From the NCBI GenBank assembly GCA_024998705.1, contig JACOEF010000347.1:1-5778 (forward strand): a DNA stretch of 5,778 nt. Direction: 5' to 3'. The notes under the pieces are model-generated. The model was not told where the DNA came from. It saw nothing but the letters and a program-made list of their open reading frames with translations, and did not search any database. The position numbers and the translations under genes are program-made. Positions 1-5,252 of the stretch are shown here, one piece after another (the first letter of the stretch is position 1; each line of letters begins with the position of its first letter). The DNA comes from Nitrospira sp. Lineage in GTDB: Bacteria > Nitrospirota > Nitrospiria > Nitrospirales > Nitrospiraceae.

Positions 1-2
1 CG

Positions 3-179
3 CCCCAACCCCTATCACGCGCAGAGACTGCGGCTCCGCCGGCCACACTCGGCCTCGAAGAAGCCAGAATCAAGGGGTACGAAGGGGACCCGTGCCCAGA
101 ATGTCACCAATTCACGCTCGTCCGACGAGGCACGTGTCGGACCTGTTCCACTTGCGGGGGTTCCACGGGCTGCAGCTGA
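3..179 (+). CDS. nrdJ: Vitamin B12-dependent (class II) ribonucleotide reductase, C-terminal end (partial)
   Basis: Only the last 58 codons are present; the gene begins upstream of the window. Reading from base 3 gives a proline/alanine-rich linker, then a cysteine-rich tail. It contains the stretch ARIKGYEGDPCPEC, then FTLVRRGTC, and ends CGGSTGCS followed by TGA at 177-179. The visible cysteines are at local residues 31, 34, 45, 48, 51 and 57. This tail is characteristic of long NrdJ enzymes, which reduce ribonucleotides to deoxyribonucleotides using adenosylcobalamin. In this family the C-terminal cysteines serve in zinc binding and in re-reducing the active site. The catalytic barrel is outside the window, so activity cannot be judged. 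Its place just before a replication/modification gene set suggests it supplies dNTPs to the element, as many phage reductases do. Confidence in the family is high because the tail is distinctive; whether it belongs to the same transcription unit is inferred. Confidence 0.88.
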   Translation, partial: PQPLSRAETAAPPATLGLEEARIKGYEGDPCPECHQFTLVRRGTCRTCSTCGGSTGCS

Positions 180-222
180 ACTGCCCCAGGAACATCCCTC
201 TCATCGACCACACGGAGTTTCT

Positions 223-444
223 ATGTCAGCCACACAGCCCATCCCCCCCCACACCATTTGGCTTCAACGGTTCAAACGGCTGGCTCAGTTAACGGCCTCG
301 CTCCATGCCGAGGACCCTCGCTTTCCCATTGTCATGACGTTGCTCGAAAAGTGTGACGGCTACTACAGGGAAAACGACCATGCCTCGTTTATCGAGACCG
401 GCAAGCGCATCCGTTCGCTCATGGACACCCCACTCGCCGGCTAA
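223..444 (+). CDS. Small hypothetical protein (73 aa)
   Basis: I do not recognise this gene. The ATG at 223 is preceded by GGAG at 214-217 with five bases of spacing, and it lies 43 bases after the nrdJ stop. The product has a short proline-containing N-terminus. It then has a helical first half (roughly residues 12-29) and a second amphipathic region (roughly 36-68) with acidic and basic residues and a CDGYY motif at residues 44-48. There is no signal peptide, membrane segment or obvious metal site. Its spacing, ribosome binding site and plausible soluble composition support a real gene. A run of eight C at 243-250 falls in codons 7 to 10. A role tied to the neighbouring genes is possible but unsupported. 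Confidence 0.6.
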   Translation: MSATQPIPPHTIWLQRFKRLAQLTASLHAEDPRFPIVMTLLEKCDGYYRENDHASFIETGKRIRSLMDTPLAG

Positions 445-523
445 CGCCACTCCCGGAACGACCGCGCCACCAGCGTGCGTTCTTCACGATTCTGTGGATC
501 ATCCTCTCTCGCGCTCTAAAACC

Positions 524-529
524 AAAGGA
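524..529 (+). promoter_or_regulatory. Ribosome binding site of the AAA+ ATPase
   Basis: AAAGGA ends six bases before the ATG at 536. It decides the start of the ATPase: the same frame is open back to an ATG at 353. The extra 61 codons would overlap the preceding gene by 92 bases and encode a low-complexity stretch rich in S, P, A, T and R, without a comparable ribosome binding site. Confidence 0.75.
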
Positions 530-535
530 TTCCCC

Positions 536-2089
536 ATGTCAGAACAATACCCGCTTGCCCTCGATTTTCGTACCGCCCGCAACGTCAGTGTCCCGCTCAT
601 TGCTGTGAACTCGCTCGACCCAGCAGCCACTATGCGGGCCCTGGCCTGGTCATTGGTCAATGTCGGCAGCGCCTCACAAGCTGACACCGACAACGAATTC
701 GGCCTCCACGCCTTCCCCATCCTCAAGTGGGATATCGGCCATGGCTTGCTCCCTCTCAACGAAGAAGGCAAGAACTGGCATACCCAATATGTCGGGCCTT
801 CGAAACAAAACACGACCATCAACCCTGCAGAAGCGCTCCGCCTCCTCGAAAAGGTGCCTGAACGCACGCTTACATTCATCCTAAACGGGCAGCGCTACCT
901 CTCCAACGATTTCTTCATCCAGGGCCTCTGGAATTGCCGCGACCTCTATAAGGCCAACGGCAACACGATCGTCCTTCTGGGCATCGGGTTCAAGCTGCCA
1001 CCGGAGCTGGCCAACGACGTGGTGCTCCTGAACGAACCCCTCCCCACGGCCACACAGTTGGAATCCATCATTAGAGAGCAGTTATCGGCCGCATCGTTGC
1101 CCGTCCCCGATCCCGCCACACTGGGTAACGCCGTCGATGCCACCCTAGGCCTTGGCGCCTTCACCGCCGAGCAAGAAGTCGCTCGCTCCATGCAAGCGAC
1201 CGGGCTGAATATAGACAAACTGTGGGACCGCAAACGACAGGTCATCGATGCAACACCAGGCCTGAGCGTCTGGCGAGGCGGAAACAGCTATGCCCAGATC
1301 GGAGGGGTCGCGACCATCAAGCACTTTCTCAAGCAGGTGTTGGTCTCTAAACGCGCTCCCCGCTGCATCGTTTGGCTCGACGAAATTGAAAAGAGCCTCT
1401 CCGGATTGACCGGACAAGCCTCAGATACCTCAGGAGTCTCTCAAGCTTTACTCGGTATTCTGCTGAGCTACATGCAGGACCACCAGGCATCAGGATTACT
1501 CCTCGTCGGCCCCAACGGAACCTCGAAGAGTGCCATCGCGAAGGCCACGGGAGCCGAGGCGAACATCCCCACCATCGCCTTAGACATCTCCGGTCTCAAA
1601 TCCTCTCTGGTCGGCTCGAGTGAACAACAGATGCGGCAAGCGCTGAATGTCATCTCTGCCATCTCTCAGGACAAGGCCTGCTTTATTGCAACGTCCAACA
1701 ATATAAGTCAATTACCGCCCGAGCTGATCCGTCGATTCGGGTACGGCACGTGGTATGTGGATCTCCCAAGTCAGGATGAACGCGAGGCGATCTGGAACAT
1801 CTACTTCGCCAAGTTCGATCTCCCCGCCGACGCCGACCGACCGAATGATCACAACTGGACAGGCGCAGAAATCGAGCGCTGCGCCCGGCTCAGTTGGGAA
1901 CTCTCCATTCCACTATCCGAGGCGGCCAAGTACATCGTTCCCACAGCCATCAGCGCCAAAGAGAGCATCAAGGCTCTCGAAGCTCAGGCGCATCAAACCT
2001 ATCTGAGCGCCAACCGCGACGGCGTCTTTGACCAGAACCGCGACACGCCGTATCACACACGCCCTCGCACCATTACGCTCGCGCAATGA
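536..2089 (+). CDS. Ycf46-like AAA+ ATPase with Walker B preceding Walker A (517 aa)
   Basis: This is a probable ATP-driven remodelling protein. Residues 1-190 resemble the Ycf46 N-terminal domain: PLIAVNSLDPAATMRAL near 20-36, RTLTFILNGQRYLSND at 110-125, and KLPPEL followed by NEPLP at 153-170. The AAA+ core follows, from an IGG motif (255-257) with helix IKHFLKQVL. Next comes a Walker B strand CIVWLDEIEK (D282, E283), then helix LLGILLSYMQDH. Only after this comes the P-loop GPNGTSKS (325-332, K331). LVGSSEQQMRQAL (358-370), sensor 1 CFIATSNN (N388), LPPELIRRF with candidate arginine fingers R399/R400, VDLP at 408-411, and a WTGAEIERCAR sensor-2 helix (441-451) complete the core. The order is abnormal: in AAA+ proteins Walker A precedes Walker B. 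The residue before the P-loop lysine is S330 instead of the usual glycine. No second P-loop or second Walker B is visible. It is followed closely by DUF1257- and DUF2997-like genes, the usual partners of Ycf46. The substrate is unknown. Confidence 0.88.
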   Translation: MSEQYPLALDFRTARNVSVPLIAVNSLDPAATMRALAWSLVNVGSASQADTDNEFGLHAFPILKWDIGHGLLPLNEEGKNWHTQYVGPSKQNTTINPAEALRLLEKVPERTLTFILNGQRYLSNDFFIQGLWNCRDLYKANGNTIVLLGIGFKLPPELANDVVLLNEPLPTATQLESIIREQLSAASLPVPDPATLGNAVDATLGLGAFTAEQEVARSMQATGLNIDKLWDRKRQVIDATPGLSVWRGGNSYAQIGGVATIKHFLKQVLVSKRAPRCIVWLDEIEKSLSGLTGQASDTSGVSQALLGILLSYMQDHQASGLLLVGPNGTSKSAIAKATGAEANIPTIALDISGLKSSLVGSSEQQMRQALNVISAISQDKACFIATSNNISQLPPELIRRFGYGTWYVDLPSQDEREAIWNIYFAKFDLPADADRPNDHNWTGAEIERCARLSWELSIPLSEAAKYIVPTAISAKESIKALEAQAHQTYLSANRDGVFDQNRDTPYHTRPRTITLAQ

Positions 2090-2111
2090 GCCAGCGGTCT
2101 CAACTTAGAGC

Positions 2112-2117
2112 AAAGGA
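2112..2117 (+). promoter_or_regulatory. Ribosome binding site deciding the start of the DUF1257-like gene
   Basis: AAAGGA ends seven bases before the ATG at 2125. A competing ATG at 2086 overlaps the ATPase stop as ATGA (2086-2089) and would add 13 residues. The strong site here, and the family-like MPCYLEQRVSVQ start, favour 2125. The ATGA overlap could still permit reinitiation. Confidence 0.65.
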
Positions 2118-2124
2118 ACACGTC

Positions 2125-2442
2125 ATGCCCTGCTATCTCGAACAACGAGTCTCGGTGCAATTGAATATGGCCGATTTCCCCCTCCTCATCGCCGCGGGCA
2201 CCTCCCTCGGATGGGAGCACACACTCAATGGCGAGGTCCTGGTCTTTACCACTCAACAGAATCAGCGAATTTCCATCACCAAAGGACAGGCCACGCTGGA
2301 GCAGCGACACGAAGCTCTGATTACCGAACTAAAGCAAGCCTATGCAAAAACCATCATTCAGACGGCCGCTGAACAGTTCGGGTGGACGTTGGAACGCGTT
2401 GAGGGCGCAGCGCAGGAATTGCTGCTCACTCGTTTCTCCTAA
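2125..2442 (+). CDS. DUF1257/Ycf35-like small protein (105 aa)
   Basis: This protein resembles the DUF1257 (Ycf35) family, known from plastid, cyanobacterial and phage genomes and without a settled biochemical function. The N-terminus MPCYLEQRVSVQ looks like the family's opening strand. A helix containing LLIAAGTSLGWEH (19-32) corresponds to the family's 'L..AL..LGY' segment. The C-terminal half carries LKQAYAKTIIQTAAEQFGW (69-87), matching the conserved 'Q.YA...V...A...G' helix, then a final strand. It is somewhat shorter than typical members and lacks a long central insert. There is no catalytic motif, membrane segment or signal peptide. It starts 35 bases after the ATPase and is followed within 20 bases by the DUF2997-like gene, reproducing a recurring three-gene set. 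That context is a large part of the assignment; sequence similarity alone is moderate. It probably acts as a partner of the ATPase. Confidence 0.65.
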   Translation: MPCYLEQRVSVQLNMADFPLLIAAGTSLGWEHTLNGEVLVFTTQQNQRISITKGQATLEQRHEALITELKQAYAKTIIQTAAEQFGWTLERVEGAAQELLLTRFS

Positions 2443-2462
2443 CCCGTTGGAGTGACTTCGCC

Positions 2463-2666
2463 ATGCAGACCGACAGCATACGCATCACGATTGAGACAGA
2501 TGGCACCATCAAGCTGGTCACCGACGAGATCAGCCTGGCCAACCACGCCACCGCAGAAGACGTCATCCAACAGATCCTCACACTCTCAGGGGGGGCACTA
2601 CAGCGCAATCAGCGCTCGACACACACGCATCGCCATCATTACACCGACGAACATCTTCACCACTAA
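2463..2666 (+). CDS. DUF2997-like small protein with histidine-rich tail (67 aa)
   Basis: Residues 5-25 form a beta hairpin, IRITIETDGTIKLVTDE, of the kind that opens DUF2997 proteins ('I.I...PDG.+...'). A helix follows at 30-42 (TAEDVIQQILTLS) in the place of the family's second half. The last 14 residues contain seven histidines (54, 56, 58, 59, 64, 66, 67), which suggests metal binding or a protein-contact tail. The ATG has GGAG at 2449-2452, ten bases upstream. DUF2997 genes commonly sit beside DUF1257 and Ycf46-type ATPases, as here, which supports the call. A run of seven G (2589-2595) marks the junction between the conserved part and the tail. No function is known for the family. An alternative is an unrelated small protein carried in the same operon. 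Confidence 0.6.
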   Translation: MQTDSIRITIETDGTIKLVTDEISLANHATAEDVIQQILTLSGGALQRNQRSTHTHRHHYTDEHLHH

Positions 2667-2677
2667 ACGAGGTCATC

Positions 2678-3589
2678 ATGCTCAATGCTGAATCTGCATT
2701 CGGTTCCCTCTGGAAGAACGCTTTCTGTCTCATGCTCACGTATCGAAAGCTCGGCATTCAACGCCGGATGGACAGCGCCACGGTGCTCTCCATCGATACA
2801 GAACCCAGCCGCGTCCGAGTGACCAAGTCCATTTTGTCCTGTCCGGAATATATGGCCATTACGCGGCTGTACTCGCGCGTCCGGACCAAACTCGCAAACC
2901 TGACCCTGCCGGCCGGCCTTCGTTCGGGCATGTACCTGATCCCAGTGGCGCTCGCCGCCGAGGTCGATACCATCATCGCCGACGCCGAGGAAGAACTTCG
3001 ACAACTCGTCGATGTCTTTCTCGCCCAGTACGACACCCGAATTGCCGAAGAAGCTGCTCGACTCAAGGCGGCCTATCGCACCAGCGACTACCCAAATCCG
3101 GACACGGTGCGGGCGGCGTTCGGACTGACCTACTCCTACATTACCTTTGACCTTCCCGGCACACTTGAGACCATCAGTGCCACGATGCTCAAACGAGAAG
3201 AACGCCGGTCAATGGAGAAGGTGAACAACATGCTCGAAGACGTGAACACCTACCTTCGCGAAGCCATGCGATCGCTCGTCAACCACCTGGTCGATCGATT
3301 GAGTCCGAGTGACACGGGCAAGTCCAAAACCTTCAAGAGCAGCACGCTCACCAATCTTCTGGAGTTCCTGAACACCTTTGAAGCCCGCAACCTGGGCAAT
3401 GACGTCGAACTCGCGCAACTCGTCAGCTCGGCTAAAAACGTCCTGAGCGGAGTCAACTCAGAACTCCTACGCAGTGACCAATCGATTGCCAGCGTCGTCC
3501 AAACTGGGATGGGGACGATCAAGGGCCAGCTGGATTCGCTCCTCGTGAAGAAGCCGGTACGCCTCTACAATTTCGACGAGGCCGCATAA
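2678..3589 (+). CDS. DUF3150-like helical protein (303 aa)
   Basis: I recognise this only loosely. The N-terminal part has a DUF3150-like pattern: an opening LTYRKLGIQRR (20-30), then VTKSILSCPEYMAITRLYSRVRTKL (48-72), SGMYLIPVALAAEVDTII (83-100), and a long helix ending VFLAQYD (113-119). DUF3150 proteins are found in phages and mobile elements, and I recall them lying near AAA+ ATPases; their role is unknown. Residues 163-210 (TLETISATMLKREERRSMEKVNN and onward) look like a continuous amphipathic helix that could form a coiled coil. The rest, to about 290, is helical too. No enzyme motif, signal peptide or membrane segment is visible. The start is supported by GAGG at 2669-2672, five bases before the ATG, and by an 11-base gap after the DUF2997-like gene. 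It is probably a structural or adaptor partner of the ATPase, by position. Confidence 0.55.
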   Translation: MLNAESAFGSLWKNAFCLMLTYRKLGIQRRMDSATVLSIDTEPSRVRVTKSILSCPEYMAITRLYSRVRTKLANLTLPAGLRSGMYLIPVALAAEVDTIIADAEEELRQLVDVFLAQYDTRIAEEAARLKAAYRTSDYPNPDTVRAAFGLTYSYITFDLPGTLETISATMLKREERRSMEKVNNMLEDVNTYLREAMRSLVNHLVDRLSPSDTGKSKTFKSSTLTNLLEFLNTFEARNLGNDVELAQLVSSAKNVLSGVNSELLRSDQSIASVVQTGMGTIKGQLDSLLVKKPVRLYNFDEAA

Positions 3590-3646
3590 CCGTAGGCACC
3601 TCTGCCATCACCGTGACACACCCTCTTTCCGGTACTGATAACGCTC

Positions 3647-4702
3647 ATGTCCATTTCTCCCGACGCCATCGCTCACGCCCGCAGTATCAACCTCATTGAG
3701 TTTCTCATCTCTCGGGGCCACACACCGGTGTCGCGACGACCGCACCATGCTGATTTTCACGCGCCCTATCGCGAAGACAGGAATCCTTCATTCTCTGTCT
3801 CGCAGCGACCGAACGGCACCTGGGTGTGGTATGACTTCGGGCGCAACGAACATGAGGGGTGCAAGCAGCACGGAGACCTCATCGACCTCGTCCAACTCCT
3901 CGATCATGTGACGTTCGCAGAAGCCCTGCACCGGATTCTGCACGACCGCGTCAGGAGTATGGCGTCCCCGAACGAACCCTCACCGGCCCCTCCAACCGAC
4001 AAAGAACGTATTGCTCACGCCAAGAAGCTCTATTATGCCGCCCAAGCCAACATGACCCCGGAACGTGAGGAAGAGCTCCGGTCGTATTTCCATAAGTTGG
4101 CGCTGCCCTACAACCAGCATCTTGGCGCGGTATGGATGCGGGTTGGCGACGACGGCATTCCTTACGTGGCATTTCCGCTTCCCACACCCAACATCCATTT
4201 CATGCAGGGACTGATGGCGCGAGCCTTGGACGAAGCCCCACCCGCCCTCATGCGGGTCGCCCGCGGCCTCAAGGGCCCCTGGATCCTCAAACGCGGGAAC
4301 GCGCCGATTCTGATCACGGAAAGCATCGTGGATTGCCTGGCAGGCAATGAACTGTTCGGCCCCTCGGTTACGCTCTGCGCGCTGAATGGGCTGAATACGG
4401 GCGAGCGACTCCAGGCCTATCTGAAACGGCTCCCCTCACGAATCATCTATGTCGCGTTAGATAACGACGCCGGTTGTACCGCCCTGGAGCATCCGCTCCA
4501 CACTAGCCCGCCGAAGAAGGGTCCACACGTCCAGAAGGAACTGGTCTCGCTGCTGACCCACATGGGCTATCACGTCATGGAAGTGCTGCTCCATCACAAC
4601 GCCAACGTGAAGGATCTTCACAAGCTCTGGTTGAAGAACCCCCAGCGCGTGTCACTGCTCGATCTGACCAAAACAGGCCTCCACCACGCACCCGTGCGCT
4701 AG
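3647..4702 (+). CDS. DnaG-like Toprim primase with degenerate zinc finger (351 aa)
   Basis: This is a likely DNA primase making RNA primers for replication of the element. Residues 13-98 correspond to the CHC2 zinc domain: INLIEFLISRGH, then FHAPYREDRNPSFSV (37-51), WYDFG (61-65), and GDLIDLVQLLDHVTFAEALHRIL (76-98). The fold signature (NPSF, WYDFG, GDLIDLV) is kept, but the usual cysteine and histidine of 'CPFH' are A39 and R42, and the later CxxC knuckle is absent. A Toprim domain follows with ILITESIVDCLAG (E225, D229), ALNGLNTGERL (245-255) and IIYVALDNDAG (D272, D274), the expected metal-binding acidic set. There is no helicase domain; the short length is typical of phage and mobile-element primases. 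The start at 3647 has only a weak upstream site. It follows the helical protein after 57 bases with no clear promoter. An alternative role is a Toprim nuclease, but the N-terminal domain favours primase. Confidence 0.82.
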   Translation: MSISPDAIAHARSINLIEFLISRGHTPVSRRPHHADFHAPYREDRNPSFSVSQRPNGTWVWYDFGRNEHEGCKQHGDLIDLVQLLDHVTFAEALHRILHDRVRSMASPNEPSPAPPTDKERIAHAKKLYYAAQANMTPEREEELRSYFHKLALPYNQHLGAVWMRVGDDGIPYVAFPLPTPNIHFMQGLMARALDEAPPALMRVARGLKGPWILKRGNAPILITESIVDCLAGNELFGPSVTLCALNGLNTGERLQAYLKRLPSRIIYVALDNDAGCTALEHPLHTSPPKKGPHVQKELVSLLTHMGYHVMEVLLHHNANVKDLHKLWLKNPQRVSLLDLTKTGLHHAPVR

Positions 4703-4763
4703 CTCAGCCGTATACTTGATCACCTCGTCACACCCACGGCACGGTGACCACTACCGAAGACAC

Positions 4764-4768
4764 GGGAG
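4764..4768 (+). promoter_or_regulatory. Ribosome binding site selecting the start at 4773
   Basis: GGGAG lies four bases before the ATG at 4773. An in-frame ATG at 4716 would add 19 residues rich in H, S and R that are unlike the family. The internal start places the TPGPW motif at residues 5-9, where this family usually carries it. Confidence 0.65.
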
Positions 4769-4772
4769 CTCG

Positions 4773-5252
4773 ATGACCAAACCTACACCAGGTCCATGGA
4801 TCTTAGATCCTGAGAACGGAGACATCTCAGGCCCGCGCCGACGAGATGGAAAGATTTGCCAGGTACTCAATGAAGACCGCGCGGCCTACCTGGGCCGACA
4901 TCGTGTCGATGAGGCCCTCGCCAATGCCGCACTCCTCCGCAATGCACCGGGTATGCTCGCCTGGATCGAACGTGTATGCGCCAAAGGACTCAGCTTCGAG
5001 GCGATCCAAGAGGGGCGGAAGATCCTCGCGCCGTCGAGGGGGCAGCAGTCACCCCTGCCGGATCCGACCATCATCCCGGCATCGCATACACCGCACTCCG
5101 GATTCCCCAACAGCGTCAACGCACACGTTTCACACTTGCCTACGTCTGTCGAAAAGGAGCGGTATGTTCAGCGAAGACTTCTACCCCACACCCGGCGCCG
5201 TGGCAGCAAAAATGCTCCAGAAAATCGATCGCAATGCCGTTCATTTTCTTGA
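4773..5252 (+). CDS. TPGPW-family small phage protein (up to 159 aa)
   Basis: The N-terminus MTKPTPGPWILDPENGDISGP belongs to a widespread phage/prophage protein type. Such proteins open with 'TPGPW', show a strand with 'I.GP', and end with a helix of the form 'ANA.LL..AP.ML'; here ANAALLRNAPGMLAWIERV is at 50-68. The family's function is unknown. Residues 69-87 continue helical (LSFEAIQEGRKIL). From about residue 88 onward the sequence becomes rich in P, S, H and R and looks unstructured. The last 29 codons overlap the start of the methyltransferase gene in another frame. The functional domain probably ends near residue 87, and the tail may result from loss of an earlier stop or from a frameshift. 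It starts 70 bases after the primase. Confidence is good for the domain and lower for the true 3' end. Confidence 0.68.
   Translation: MTKPTPGPWILDPENGDISGPRRRDGKICQVLNEDRAAYLGRHRVDEALANAALLRNAPGMLAWIERVCAKGLSFEAIQEGRKILAPSRGQQSPLPDPTIIPASHTPHSGFPNSVNAHVSHLPTSVEKERYVQRRLLPHTRRRGSKNAPENRSQCRSFS
5152..5159 (+). promoter_or_regulatory. Ribosome binding site of the methyltransferase, inside the upstream frame
   Basis: AAAAGGAG lies four bases before the ATG at 5164 and is the strongest Shine-Dalgarno match in the window. It is embedded in the 3' part of the TPGPW frame, so translation of that tail, if it occurs, would pass over this site. Confidence 0.75.

Noticed and set aside
92..292. 66-codon open frame on the + strand
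   Set aside because: It overlaps the nrdJ C-terminus and the start of the next gene in other frames, and its composition is not protein-like.
353..535. Extended N-terminus of the ATPase frame back to an ATG at 353
   Set aside because: It would overlap the 73-residue gene by 92 bases, encodes a low-complexity stretch, and lacks a good ribosome binding site. The ATG at 536 has AAAGGA at the right distance.
499..879. 126-codon open frame on the - strand
   Set aside because: It lies antisense within the conserved ATPase N-terminal domain and shows no recognisable features.
2452..2691. 79-codon open frame overlapping the DUF2997-like gene
   Set aside because: Its sequence lacks the hairpin and helix pattern seen in the 2463 frame and runs into the next gene's start.
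3590..3646. Possible promoter or terminator between the helical protein and the primase
   Set aside because: No convincing -35/-10 pair, GC-rich hairpin or T run is visible in the 57 bases.
4703..4772. Possible regulatory site in the gap before the TPGPW gene
   Set aside because: Only short imperfect complementarity around GGTGACCACTACC is seen; it is too weak to call an operator or terminator.
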